Shown: piece by piece, positions 1 to 11,457 of the stretch
Position numbering within the stretch: the stretch's first letter is position 1
How the letters are laid out: every line of letters begins with the position of its first letter
Notes under the pieces: model-generated
The model's input: only the letters and a program-made list of their open reading frames with translations
Told to the model about the DNA's origin: nothing
The model's database searches: none
Program-made: the position numbers and the translations under genes
Assembly: GCA_006503535.1 (NCBI GenBank)
Contig: QYRS01000008.1
Coordinates: 186,001 to 250,000, forward strand
Source: Arthrinium phaeospermum
Lineage: Eukaryota; Ascomycota; Sordariomycetes; Amphisphaeriales; Apiosporaceae
DNA: 64,000 bases
Reading direction: 5' to 3'

Positions 1-11
1 AGGAGGAACAC

Positions 12-1875
12 ATGGAAGGACGAAGCAACCCCGACGCGGCATCCGTGCCAGGCCTCACGTCAGGATCTTCCGACGAAGGAGGCGCCTCGCCTTCTTCGCC
101 CGTCGAGGACGGCGCCCCCGACAAGGCCCGGCTGAAGATCCTCAAGCAACATGACGATGACTACACCATCCCCCAGCGTGAGATCAGGCCCAAGAACCCT
201 CACTACCCATCCCGGATTCTCTTGAACCACAACCTGGAATACACCTCGTCTCCAAACTTGGTGGACAACTATCGGGAAAGCGCCACGTCAGGCTACACCT
301 TATCATCATCGGCGGCTCACCAAGTGCCGTCGTCGATGAGGTCGCCCACGATCCTTACACAGAAACCCGGGAGAGGCAAGCGAGCAGGACCGCTGCACGA
401 CAGGGAGAATGTTGCCGAGGTCCGCGAGAGAGGTGCGTGCTTGCGATGCCGTATCAAGAAAACCAAGGTCAGTAAACCCTTACACTAGGATTGGCACCAA
501 TGGCCGTTGACAGCAAACGCAGTGCAGCACGCAGTACCCCTGTGACCACTGTAGCAGCCATGCTAGAAAGCAGTGGCGGGACAGCATGCTGAGCGAGTAC
601 GACCTTTGCGTTCGCCTCGAGAAAGGGATGACGCTGGCATTCCCGCCAGACTTCTGTACGTACTGACACTCGTCTATGTCAACATCGTCGGCGCCGCCAA
701 GAATGGCCGCACGGTGGCCGTGTCCTGCATCGCTAACCATGTTCCTTCCAGCTCCTGCCGCAAGCAAATTCGGCGGCAAGTCCAACCCTCTCAGGTGGTT
801 CATCTATTTCGACACGCAAGCAACGCTTCCTGAAGCCTTGGATGTGTGTGTGCAGGAAGTCGAGCTCGGGCTGCCTGCCATGAGCCACCAGGCGAGCAGC
901 GGTCGGTCGCAGAGATGCTACGTCTTTCTCCGAGACTCCGTGCCTTCGTCCCAGCTCATCGAGGAGTGGGCAGAGAAGCAGATGCTGAAAGAAAGTGACT
1001 CCGGGTTCTTATCGGCCTTGGACCTGTTTACCTACTCCTGCGTGAGGGGTGGGTTTCACAACGTGCCACAGGTGAGTCTTGGCAGTCTTCCATAGCACTG
1101 CGCCATGCTGACATCACCAAGTACAACTTGCTTCACAACGTTCTGAGGTTTAGATGCATGTACCAGATATGGAAGCCCAGGCGCCTCTACTATCGCGACG
1201 CAAACGCCTCCCAGGCATACGTGCTGCCGGCCTCCATCGTGTGTGAGCTCAGAGGGATGGCACGAGCCGAGCTCCATCGGCTTGAGCGTGATATCTGGAC
1301 CACATTCGACAAACTCTCGAGCCCTGGTGTCATGCAGGCAGCAGATCAGCTTCCGACTTGGGTCAGCATGATGTTGTTGATGCTTACCTATAAAGACATG
1401 CACACCATGGAAAGGATGCAAAACCAGTCGAGATCCGGTTCTTCTCATCGCAGTGGTGGCAACGCCGGGGTCTATCAGTCATTTGGTAGACCGGTACGAG
1501 AGCTCTTTATGGCCCTTGTGGTAATGTGCGAAGCCCATTTCAAGCGAGGCGTGCCCGATGATATTGCGGTTGCGGACCCGACCAATCACGCCAGTCAACG
1601 TGTAGGATCTTATTGGCAACAACTCCCCCACGAATCAAAGATGATAGCCAATAGTCTGGAGCAATTCTGTATGTTGCAAAGTTTTTCTTCTCTCTTCCTT
1701 CCTCTTCTGCCTTATCTTATCTTTTCTGCTGGTCTTCTGCAATTACTGACTGACTATCGCAGTGCCCTCCCTGAATCGGGAATCAAGCTCACTTGACCCC
1801 TTCATGAAGACTCTCTTTGCCAAGATGGTAAAAGGCCATTCCCGTGGGAGCAAGAGGCGGAAAACAGCGTCATGA
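12..1875 (+). CDS. Atypical Zn2Cys6 fungal transcription regulator
   Basis: Five exons can be read: 12-467, 523-655, 752-1071, 1122-1668 and 1763-1875. They join in frame to 522 residues. The zinc cluster is split by intron 1: C143 and C146 (CLRC) lie before it, then C153, C159 and C162 after it. No cysteine follows at the usual 6-8 spacing; the next is C181 after a tryptophan at 170. That C..W..C layout is one I associate with a divergent group of fungal C6 proteins. The rest is helical with no recognised motif, and the tail is basic (RGSKRRK near the end). It probably acts in the nucleus as a DNA-binding regulator, but the targets are unknown. The ATG at 12 is the first in the window; the frame stays open to the window edge, so the true start could lie upstream. 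Introns are 50-100 nt with GT...AG ends. Confidence 0.75.
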
Positions 1876-2093
1876 TGGCCCAGTGAGTGTTGCCCAGAGC
1901 ACAGGGATGTACGCCACACTTGGGCACCGAGGTTGGGTTTCAATGGCCACCTACTCGGATGCAATGCGGGCGGGCCTGATCGCCCCTGGTCCCGGGCACT
2001 TCCACGTGCGTCTTGAATAGCGTCCCGGTTGTGGACGGGTTGGTTTCTTCAAGTCTTCGCGAGGGTTATCGTAGTTTTCCGCCTCGTATTGGA
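1876..2093. other. Convergent spacer between the C6 gene and the RTG2-like gene
   Basis: About 220 bases between two stop codons on opposite strands. It can only hold 3' untranslated sequence. I see no motif in it. Confidence 0.5.
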
Positions 2094-4083
2094 CTATGAC
2101 GCCTGGACAATGATCGGTTCAACTTTTCTGGCCACAGTGTACGCGTTTTTCTTCTGTTTCCCAACATTCTTGAAAAGGCCTTGGAGGCTCGCGAGTTCAA
2201 TTCCACGAGAGGCGTTAGCGGGAACCAGTATAGTTAGCTCAATACGATCCTTTTTCTTCCCCTTTGTGGCGACCGCACGGAACCTGAAGTACGTGATATT
2301 TTAGTACAAGTTCGTTGCAAAACGCAAGGCTCTTACCTGACTGCATTGCCGAGTTCCTCCGGGCTCCTTGGCTCGGTCGGGCAGAGCGTGGTCAATACAG
2401 CGGCAACCGCGCCGAAATACTCCGCCCAAAATACTACCTCCGGCGATGCGGCATATACCAATTGCCTTAGACTCGAGAGCAGCTGCTGATCTATGGGGCC
2501 CAAGTCTGATCCCCATCTGGCGCACAAAGTAAGAGCAAGTGTTGCACGTGCAAGATGCGTGAAACCAGGCACACTGGGGTCCCGGGTTATAGCACGGTGT
2601 AGCTCATATGCAGCATTCGCGCTATCTGGCTGCCCAAGACGCGACCAGATTGCCTCGACGAATAACGGACCCAAGTCGAGCGTGAAAACTGTGTATATAT
2701 TACGTGCGTCAAAGCCGGGAGGTACCGCAGACTTCAAGGTTTCGATGACAGATGACAGCGTGGCGTCACCGGTGGTGTCCCCGGGCTGTCGAAGAAGCGA
2801 CAGAGGCCTCGTCTCTCGCATATGTTTGGGCAGTTTCATAAGCAAGGCGCCCTCTCTGTTTCCACCACTGCAGAAAGTGACACTGCGTATGTTTTGGACG
2901 GTGCTGACAAGCGCCTCCACGACGGTGGCAATGGCAGGAAATTGTTCTCGCCGCCTATTTGACATGCCGAAGATCTTACCCTCGTCCTCCTCGTTGATCC
3001 TACGCATCCTTTTACTCTCCTTGAAGAAAGAGCCGGGAACCTTGCAGTTCTCTAGGTTAGTGACCCTTCTCTCCAGAATACGCGGTCCCACTGTTTCATA
3101 ATAGGGGCTTGACGCGGACAGACCAGCCGGCCGGAGTTACTTACCGTGTAGGCACCCACGGCTGGAATCGGGTATGGCTGTATCGGATCATCATGCATCA
3201 GCATGCTTCCATAGCCGCGGAAACCGCCACCGCAGAGATAGACATCTATGCCTGCGGGGTCTGAGCTGGACGCTTGAAGGGTTGTCGGGAACTTGCTCTG
3301 CAGATCTGCGAAGGCTTTCTGCATCCCCGTGTTCAGGTCGGATCGCGCGATCTCTTGCTGCTTCGCTTCACCTGACTGGATGATCTTGATTAGCTTCGCA
3401 GCGCCGAAGGGGAGGCTCAACCCGGACTGTGCAGCGGCAATCTCGTAGTCGTCCATGGCTGAATTCAAGTACGTCATCTGAACTGATCCTCCACCAAGGT
3501 CAAGAAAGAGCCCGTCCACTTCTGCGAAGCCACTTCTTGCCCCGACAGAGCCGAACAGGGTCTCGACCTCGGGAGCCAGGATGCATATGCCAAGTCCAGA
3601 TGCGGAATAGACAGCCTCAAGCATCGACGCCGCATTCCCGGCCTTGCGCATTGCCTCCGTAGCGAAGACCGTAGTGTGGCCTGGCGGCACCCCATAGCTG
3701 TCTGCGATGGCCTTGAAGCGGGCCAGGGTTTGAGCAACACGGGTGATAGTCTCGGCTGGAAACTTCAGCGGTGCAGTGGATGGCGAAGTGCTGAGAGCGT
3801 CGAAAAGCGAGATGGCGGCGCGCTCCTTGTACAAGCACTTCAGTAGGCGAGTCTGTGGCGGCGAAAGGTCCGATATGGAGAAGCGAATGCCATTGCTACA
3901 AGTTAGTTAGCCACCGTCTATTGCCAAGATGCGAGCAATGCCGGCAATATCACAGCAGGCAGAAAGCATCACGAACCTTCCCATGTCAACTAATGCGTAA
4001 AGGTGGTTGGGGAGGTCGGGAGTCCAGTTAGGCATCTTAGCCTCAAAATTGGCCAAAGTCACGACTTCTGTGATGGCAGCCAT
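2094..4083 (-). CDS. RTG2: RTG2-like Ppx/GppA phosphatase-family protein
   Basis: Four exons (3977-4083, 3145-3895, 2337-3040, 2094-2283) give 583 residues, the normal size for fungal Rtg2. The actin-like ATPase fold of the exopolyphosphatase/GppA family is clear: phosphate-1 motif VDMGSNGIR (32-40), ATEAMRKA (114-121) and phosphate-2 motif DLGGGS (168-173). The segment KIFGMSNRRREQFPA in exon 3 is typical of the fungal branch. In yeast Rtg2 carries mitochondrial retrograde signals and is a SLIK/SAGA-like subunit; the role here is inferred by family. Intron 1 uses a GTTCGT donor. Intron 2 (3041-3144) was placed by its CACTAAC branch site and by restoring YTVPGSFF. The last exon is reached through a 53-nt intron; without it the protein would end early at AVR. 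The ATG at 4083 is the only methionine start in frame. Confidence 0.9.
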
Positions 4084-4658
4084 ATTGAGCAACTCTGCGT
4101 TCTGATCTTGCTTTCGTTCTTTGTTTCCTCTGTCTCTTGTTTCTAACTTTCCTCCTTCTTCTGCAATCGGAGTAGGCGATGAAATGGCAACCAGCGATGC
4201 GTAGGTCTATGGATGTAGGTACTCATAAATATAATTGTGGCATGGACAGGACTGCAAGATGCATGGGAGCAGGTGTGGATGCGAAGCATGTCATTGGCGC
4301 CTGATGGGAAGACTCCAATTGCATGGGTCCCGCAGCAGTGGCAGCAGAAGTGGCAGCTCAACCAAGGAGGCAGGAGGGGGCGCTAGAGAACGATAGTGCC
4401 AATCCTGACTGGAGCATGGAAGCTAAGCCCTATCAATTGATCGATCAATCAATCCAGTCAAGCATGTATACTTAATGTAGTGGTATATCCGCCCGCGTGC
4501 TTGACGCCCGAATTCATAGACGGGCTTTTATGGGACATGGCACTTTTACCTACTTACTGGTCCCAAGTGCTTGGAAGTAGAGTAAATCGGCTGCCAGAAA
4601 ACTAGCGGGATGAATAGCAACATTCTCTAGTTCGCCCCAAGTGTTCCAGTGTGCATTC
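4084..4658. other. Intergenic: RTG2-like promoter / end of the fucosyltransferase-like gene
   Basis: About 575 bases. The bases just upstream of the RTG2-like ATG are pyrimidine-rich on its coding strand, as expected for a leader. A run of overlapping TGATCGATCAATCAATC-like words sits near 4435-4455. I see no gene or RNA here. Confidence 0.5.
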
Positions 4659-6055
4659 TCATGGCCAGGTTGCCTTCTCCATGTTGCTGTAGTCATCCGG
4701 CTCGCCCACGAGGGCAGATCTCGCGTCTTGCCACCTGACTTGACTGCCCCGAGACGTGGAGTCTTTGCTTCCTACCGTGCCGCCAGCCGTGGCTCTCCTC
4801 AAGGCGATGTTCCAAGCAAAGCTGCTATCGCTCATACCAACCATCAGATCGGCCTGGAGTAGTAGCTCGTAGTCTACCAGCGTCTGCTGATCCCAACTCA
4901 ACTTTGACAGATAGCCGAGTTCTTCCTTGTCGAGCAGGTCTCTTTTCGTGACCACGGTGATGTTGAAGTCCCGGGCCCGTTCCGTGAATGACGTGACGTG
5001 CTCTGCGGATGCGCCGGGGGCGAGATACGCAAAGGAACATCTCGACTGCACCATGTAGCGCAAATAATGCGCCGCTTGCTTTTCATAGGGAAGAAAGTCG
5101 GTATCCCATAAGTCTTCCTGTGCACGTAAGTGAACGCCGACGAAACCAAGGGCGGCGCTTGTGTCGCCGTCATTTTGGCCGGCATGGGCAGCAACCCTTT
5201 TCTGCATCGAGAAGAGCGCCGAAGAAGCAAGTCTCCGAACGTCTTCTCTAAATCGCAGGATATGCCCAAAACTTCGTGCGAAAGCAGGGCCGTCGTACGA
5301 GGTGGGCCATACGTACCGCGTCTGGGCTACGTTGACTCTCAAGGGCCAGAGACGAGTCTTTGGGTTGGATTTGTAGTCCAGGTACTTGGTGAACTGCGAA
5401 GCCCATCTCTCAGGCTGCGCTAGAACCGTCCGGTCCACCCGGCCCAGGCCGAGGGCGTTAAGTCTGAGTGGTATGGGACTGGCCATCGGTGTATCGAATA
5501 GTTCGTCTATAGACCAATACACCTTCATTTGCGGGCAGAAGGTGGAAAGCGTCCAATTCAGGTGACTCCTGTCATAGTAATAGTCGGACGGCGCACCACG
5601 CTGAGGCCCTTTGGGGTTTGGAAAGAACCTGGCAATGTCTCTATCGTCACGACGCACGATCTCGGGAATGACCAACTCCGCTAAACATGGCAGTTAGCCC
5701 CAACAACTTCAAACTTTATCTATTGTACGGACTGACCACCGGCCTCAATGGCAAATCGGATGCAGTTGAGATGGACGTTCCGGACTACGCCTATGCCACC
5801 AGTTGGGGCATCACAATTGAAAATCAAGCCCTTGGTCCAATTCTTGGCCGAACACAAAGAAGCAATCGGCTTCCCGTCAAAACCGCCATCTGCATCTGCC
5901 TTGCTCTCGAGGAAATTACCCACAAAGAGGACCTTTTCATTCTTTCCATCTGCAGAGACTTCTAGGAACCCAATGTAGTATAGAGACCAGCCAAAAATGA
6001 CCAGTGTCAGTAGGAGCTTGATGGATGATGGCAATGCTCTGGCCTGATCGAGCAT
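4659..6055 (-). CDS. Type II membrane O-fucosyltransferase-like protein
   Basis: Two exons (5737-6055 and 4659-5680) join to 446 residues. A short cytoplasmic tail is followed by one membrane segment at about residues 12-31 (IKLLLTLVIFGWSLYYIGFL), the signal-anchor layout of Golgi glycosyltransferases. Just after it comes the conserved GGIGVVRN..NCIRFAIEAG block, completed across the intron by AELVIPEIV. Later are GVHLRAQEDLW and, near the end, GMSDSSFAWNIALRRA, which match conserved positions of the GDP-fucose protein O-fucosyltransferase superfamily. One NWT sequon is visible early in the lumenal part. Membership of the superfamily is well supported. Donor and acceptor are not known. The ATG at 6055 was chosen because the frame further upstream offers only non-ATG codons and a GA microsatellite. 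Confidence 0.75.
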
Positions 6056-6071
6056 GGTGTCGCAGGAGGCA

Positions 6072-6096
6072 AGAGAGAGAGACAGAGAGAGAGAGA
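6072..6096. repeat. (GA)n microsatellite
   Basis: About 25 bases of GA repeat with one C interruption, directly upstream of the fucosyltransferase-like ATG. On that gene's strand it reads (TC)n, a common fungal promoter or leader tract. Confidence 0.85.
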
Positions 6097-7109
6097 TAAC
6101 ATGTAGCACGCGAGATCCTCGTCAACATGGCAAGACCGGCCCAACTCTTGAAGTATGTAAATATCGAGCCCTCAAGGGATGAAGACCAATATGAAAACAA
6201 GCCATACTGTCTCACTTGGACAGCACATATCGATACTGGCGTCTTCAGCCCTTCGAGTAATGCCGCGTCACTATCTTAAGGGGCTGCCCTGTAATGATAG
6301 GTTTCAAATCTGTTTTTGCGACCTTCATGGAGGTAATTCCATCCATAACGCTGTATATAATGCAGATTTGTAATGGCAGCATGCCATTTCCAGGGAAATG
6401 CCCCCAATTCCCCCCGCGATAATGGTGAACAGTAAGCACAGCCTATAGATATGGGCCATGACGTGATCACGACGTATCCCTACGGTCTCCTAGAGTAGAG
6501 TTATACACGAGGACCAACGGATCGTACGCAACCACTGTATCGTGGCCATGCCAAATGCGTTCAGCCGTGGCACCAGTATGCGACTGAGGATCATATGCAG
6601 CGGGTATATGATCGTATGGAGATGGTTCGCAAAGAGTTGGAGGATTGATCCCAACGATTGGAGGCAAGTTTGGATATATGCATGTACATTAGCCCGAACC
6701 AGAGAGAGAAGGAAGCTGGACTTCTTCCGAGGGGTCCATTGGTGGTTCCCTCGAGCGCTGGGTGGACATGTGGTACATATGAGGTCCGAGGCGCGTGGCA
6801 GTCGTGTCAGTTTCGCGATGTATAGAGGAGCGTTGATTGGTTGGCCTCCAGAGGTATCACATCCCGCTTTCTTTCGCTCCCACTGCTTCAACCGAGCACT
6901 GCTAATGAATGGATGGGCATCCGAAATGATGTCGGGACCCGGGATGACGGACAAACGCCCGTTGGAAATCAACGAGGTTGGATTTGAGACGACGGATGAG
7001 CTTATTCTGTATTTTGAGCTCGATCTGGCCTCTGCCCTGACCTATGGAAGGGATAATCCTTCTTTCGTTGCAAACACCTACTTGAACCTTGGTTTGTGTG
7101 TGTGATAAG

Positions 7110-7157
7110 CACGCACGCATGCACGCACGCACGCATGCACGCACACACGCACGCACA
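7110..7157. repeat. (ACGC)n microsatellite
   Basis: About 48 bases of ACGC/ATGC tetranucleotides. The tract is purine-pyrimidine alternating throughout, a composition that favours Z-DNA in vitro. Confidence 0.85.
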
Positions 7158-7269
7158 TATTGGATTGATGTACTTGCATAGTCGTACTGTGTGCATGTAT
7201 GTAACGACTTCTCTCCCAGCCACCCTTTTTCAATGAGTGCCCGTGGAATGCATTACATTGCACTACCGC

Positions 7270-7295
7270 ACTCCAGACTCCAGACTCCAGACTCC
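7270..7295. repeat. 7-bp tandem repeat (ACTCCAG)
   Basis: Three perfect ACTCCAG copies and a partial fourth (ACTCC) in non-coding DNA. Confidence 0.85.
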
Positions 7296-8477
7296 TGCTA
7301 CTAAGAAATGTCTCACTGCACATGCCCTACATCTGGTTTGGCTCGGTTGTGCGTGCATGTAACGAACGACTGGCTGCAGTACGTACTTCCAGATCGCCGT
7401 TGTGATATTTGATACGCCCAGGCACGTTCTCTGGGGATCCGAGTCTGCATCACAAGTAATCCCGTATTGAGTTGAGCAACAAACCTAGGGTAGGCACAGT
7501 GTATCTTCTTCACAGGGTATCAACACCATATCTGCCCATACATGCATTGGTTGATCCATTTGGCCATTGCCTTCGAGTTTCTGCAGTCGCTGCGCATGAG
7601 CCAAACAAGCCGCGCTGCCGTAAAACAAGCCATCACGAGAATACCACGTTTGGTCCTTTTCCTCGCCTGACTGGCTTGCTGGGCCCTGGTCCACCTCTTC
7701 CCATCATCCGATTGCTGCTTGTTTGTACTTACCGCACTGCTTCGACACTTATTGCCCACCCGTTTTGCGCCTCTGCTAGACGCGTAAGTGCACTGTCCTC
7801 GTCGTGGTTGACTGCGCTCCTATCGGTTCACTCGTTCGACCCCGCGGTCCGTCGATCAGAACAAAGAAAAATTAAAAAAGGTACAGGTATGCCTACCTGC
7901 TGTGTCCATATTTGTTGGCCACGTCCTGCAACCATACTGCATGGGCAGGGTTTGCTTCACAGAGACATGCAGTGGCACCTCTACTTTAGGCCCAAGCCAA
8001 GCACCGGCGTTGAACGTCTCGCCCTTGATGGTGAAGTCCTCTTAGGCTCTTACACTGCTAGTACAATCAGCACCACTGCACCTATCAGCACCTGCATCCA
8101 TCGGCGCTGCCAGTGCAGTTGGCTCAGATGCTAGTGTCTTGCGGACTGGAGTCGCAAGTCTCGCAACACGGACTTCCACCATGGACTTCAATGACCTACA
8201 TCAAATACATCAATCTCATACGTGCATATCTCTCACATCGAACCGCTCGCAGACTGGTTCCAAAATGCCATCAAGTGTGGTCAGGCCAGTCAAGGGCCGG
8301 TCTCGACTTTCACCCACAGGCTCTTCCCCATGCCATTTCCTGATTCCCTGCTGCCTGCTACAAGGATGGCCTAGGCCCCCCATAAATGTCCGCGCTTTGG
8401 CTCGACTCTAGCAGAAGACCTAGGCTGACCGCTCAACTTCAGAGTTAGTACAGTGGGCACAGTGGACTGGTCTCAAG

Positions 8478-8504
8478 CCAGTCCAGCCAGTCCGGCCAGT
8501 CAGG
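8478..8504. repeat. CCAGT(C)-type short tandem repeat
   Basis: Imperfect copies of CCAGTC/CCAGCCAGTC about 1.1 kb upstream of the gene at 9580. The apparent DW repeat peptide on the minus strand is a by-product of it. Confidence 0.7.
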
Positions 8505-9579
8505 AAGCCGGTTTGCACTGCTCGTAGGTACCGTGTTGGGCTCACTTGGCGTCAAGGCGTGGCGGTTCAGGGCCTTTCCCGTCTTGCTTTGGTCGCTTAC
8601 CGCATTCCCAATCCCAATTCTCAACCGCGTGCAGCCCGAATAGGACGTACCTAGTCCAGAGTCCCCGGGTACAGTAAAGTTACATGGCTGCGTGCCCAGG
8701 AGGTACGCAGGCCGACAGATCACACCCCGTACATCTGCCCGTACCCTCAGCAGGTACCCCCCTCATCTTCCTTCTTTTCTGGATCAGTAAATAAACCCAG
8801 TCACTGCTCTTGGAACTGATTGATTGGAGGATGGTGCTTGTGTAAAGTAGGTACCGTCTCGCTCTTCTCCCCTGCCCCCAGTCGCTGCTCCACCTTCACT
8901 GTCACCTACCTTCTTTCGTTCAGTTCCGCTCACTCGCGACCTACATTACAACCTATCCCGCCCGCTTCCCGTCGCTCATCTTCTGCTTCCCAATTGCTTC
9001 AATTGCCCTGCACGATACGATACAGTCGCTCACTCCTATATGCTTCCCCCCTACAGCCCGTCTTGAGGGGACGGATTGCTGACGCCATCGATCCGGCAGG
9101 GAGAGGACTAGCAGTCTATTTACTCGAATCGTCATATACTTGGATTTGAACCGATCAGAGCGGGATTCCCTTTGCTTCTTCTAACTGCTATACAATCTTC
9201 ACAACGCTGCCATGACAAATCGCTTCCTTTTTCTTCCCGCCCAAGTCTAATTCTCTATAAATATCGTAAATACCAAGGGCCGACACTGCGCAACACAACC
9301 TGGGCCGATCGACACGACTTGCATATCTCACCGTCTTGGTTTCAGATTGCGACAAAGTTGCGCGCCGCCCCCCAGATTCCAATACAGCGCTTTTGCGTCA
9401 AAAACAACAAAGACGCGTCTATCACCTGGGCTTCTGCTTTGAATGATCTGCCTGCCGAAGCTTCGTGGGAGGGAAAACGCCAGTAAACAATATCGTCGAA
9501 TACTAGCTACCCACTGGTCGCAACAAGCGCTATACATGCATCGCAGTGCTCTCCAAGGTTGAAATTTATCACTCTCGCC

Positions 9580-11457
9580 ATGTTGCCTCTACAATGCAGT
9601 GCGGCGACTCTCCCAAGGGGGTTTCGCCTGCCTGCCAGCGAACGCGACCCCAGGACTCCGGAACCTTCTGCGCCTATGGAGGCAATGCCGCCATCGCCAC
9701 CGCGACCAAGACTCAAACTCAAGAGGCGCAATATTACTACCCAGCTCACTGCGCCGACACAACAGTTCTTAGCGTCTGTCGCTGCCGCTGATGTACCGAT
9801 ACCGAGTGTGGAGGAGCCATCCTCCATTAACACTGATGAGGATATGGTGGATGATCTATCCGAAGTGGATCTGATCGAACACGACGATATGGGGTTGTTT
9901 GAACAGCTCCGTGCGCGCGCATTTTCGCCTCCCAAGACGCCCGCTGGGGACGTTGCGCCGACTCTCGCGGCGAGTGAATATCCAGACTGGTCAATTGAAT
10001 CGTGTTGGAGCGACTCTGATGCAGAATCGAGCCCGGAATACGAGTCCAGCCGCCCGTCAACGGCCTTCTCCACCCAAACCAGCGCGTCATCTCTTTACAG
10101 CCAGTTTTCTCACGCCTCGGACGACGACGATTGTCAATGTCCCAACGCCAGCGGTCCCGAGTGCGAAGATTCGGATAGCGCTATGCCAATTGCGCCCGCC
10201 ACGCGTTCCAGAAAGCCCAGGCGAGCCCCATGGACCAAGGCCATGAGCGCGCATCTGTGGTCTACGTATATGTTATACTTGCAAGACCCGCGAGTCACCC
10301 CTTTTCGTCTGGGGAAGAGCCGTATACCGCCTGAAGGCGTTTGCAATCGTGTTGCGCGGGAAGCCAAGCGAAGTTGGAAAGGCTCCAACGCCGTGACCCC
10401 GGCGAACCGAGACAGCACGCCCACCGTAGAGACTAGCAAGCCATTCATTCAATGGCCACACACATGCGCAGCGACCAAATCTCAGCTGCGTGAATTATGC
10501 AGGCTTAAGGCTAGTACGCAGCCTGGAAACGCCATGTATACGTCTCGCAGTCCTACACCTTTCCAAGTTGCGGCTCATCGTCGTTGGAACAGGAAGCATG
10601 GGCCTGCGCGTCCATCTTCCGCTTTCTCCGCTCAAGATATGGCCATGTCCCTGACATTAAGTACCTCGGAGACTATGCAGCCGCATGGCCCCCTGGCGCA
10701 ACTCACTTGCTCCCAACCCGAGCCAGAGGAGCCGGTAACACCGACTGCTGCTTCTGCGGAAGCCGCCCCGGAGCATACTTTGGAACATGCACCGCCGGTT
10801 AGTCGTCGTCGACTTGCTTCACCATTCTTTGCTCGCAGTTATGGTCCTAGCTCGACAACACCGCTTGTTGATGGCGCAGATGTACGAAGGCAGCCTCATA
10901 CGGTTGGTGCCCGCAAGTTGTTGAAATCGCCTGTGCGACTGACGCGCTCGAGATCCGGCACGCAGAAACGCAGGTCAGTCAAGTCACTTGAAGACCAACC
11001 ACGGCGGCGGCCGAGCTTGTCTGCTGCTCTCTGGGGAATCCCCCCCACGGAGCCCGGATTACGAGAAGGAAACAAAACCCAATTTAGTTCGACAGCATCT
11101 GCAGAGAACGACAGCATGTTCATCCCAAGGTCAACAGATATGCCTGATCCGTTTGCCCCTGCCCAGAGCGGCGCGTCGGCTGGTCTTTCTGTGGCAGCGG
11201 CCGCATCTCAAATTCCACGACTGGGCTCTCCTTTTGGCGCTAGTCATTCCTTTCCCAACAGGTTGTCGCAACCGTTGGGCTTCAACTTGACGGCTCTACG
11301 CCGGGGGTTCGCTACGGTACAGCAGCCTTCCGAGACGAACCCCCCGAGCACCCCTTCCCGGTCAAGCCTGGCATCCAGACTTGCTTACATCGACCAACGA
11401 CTAAAAGACTTTCGGAGTCGAACTAACGTCCCTCGGCGATCTCAGTCACCCTGGTGA
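9580..11457 (+). CDS. Conserved Ser/Pro-rich fungal protein, possible nuclear factor
   Basis: A single uninterrupted frame of 625 residues from the ATG at 9580; the frame further upstream offers only a TTG. It is mostly low complexity, rich in Ser, Pro and Thr with an acidic stretch (DDDDCQC). The one compact part follows a basic KPRRAPWT: HLWSTYMLYLQDPRVTPF, then IPPEGVCNRVAREAKRSWKG. It looks like a folded core and resembles a region I associate with conserved but uncharacterised ascomycete proteins. A second conserved-looking patch is near the C-terminus (SRLAYIDQRLKDFRSR). Basic clusters such as TQKRRSVK suggest nuclear entry. I cannot assign a function; DNA binding is a guess from the tryptophan and basic residues. 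Confidence 0.7.
   Translation: MLPLQCSAATLPRGFRLPASERDPRTPEPSAPMEAMPPSPPRPRLKLKRRNITTQLTAPTQQFLASVAAADVPIPSVEEPSSINTDEDMVDDLSEVDLIEHDDMGLFEQLRARAFSPPKTPAGDVAPTLAASEYPDWSIESCWSDSDAESSPEYESSRPSTAFSTQTSASSLYSQFSHASDDDDCQCPNASGPECEDSDSAMPIAPATRSRKPRRAPWTKAMSAHLWSTYMLYLQDPRVTPFRLGKSRIPPEGVCNRVAREAKRSWKGSNAVTPANRDSTPTVETSKPFIQWPHTCAATKSQLRELCRLKASTQPGNAMYTSRSPTPFQVAAHRRWNRKHGPARPSSAFSAQDMAMSLTLSTSETMQPHGPLAQLTCSQPEPEEPVTPTAASAEAAPEHTLEHAPPVSRRRLASPFFARSYGPSSTTPLVDGADVRRQPHTVGARKLLKSPVRLTRSRSGTQKRRSVKSLEDQPRRRPSLSAALWGIPPTEPGLREGNKTQFSSTASAENDSMFIPRSTDMPDPFAPAQSGASAGLSVAAAASQIPRLGSPFGASHSFPNRLSQPLGFNLTALRRGFATVQQPSETNPPSTPSRSSLASRLAYIDQRLKDFRSRTNVPRRSQSPW

Larger units (their letters stand above)
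6056..9579. other. 3.5-kb gene-poor region
   Basis: Only short overlapping open frames without recognisable domains or consistent splice signals occur here. The segment holds several microsatellites (6072-6096, 7110-7157, 7270-7295, 8478-8504). Its right part, from about 8.8 kb, is CT-rich on the + strand and is probably promoter and leader of the gene starting at 9580. A perfect tRNA B-box-like word on the minus strand near 9140-9155 lacks a matching T-stem. Confidence 0.5.

Noticed and set aside
9140..9155. GGTTCAAATCC on the minus strand, a perfect tRNA B-box word
   Set aside because: The flanking five bases on each side do not pair as a T-stem and no acceptor stem or A-box is placed correctly. 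A similar GTTCAAATCC near 17829 also fails.
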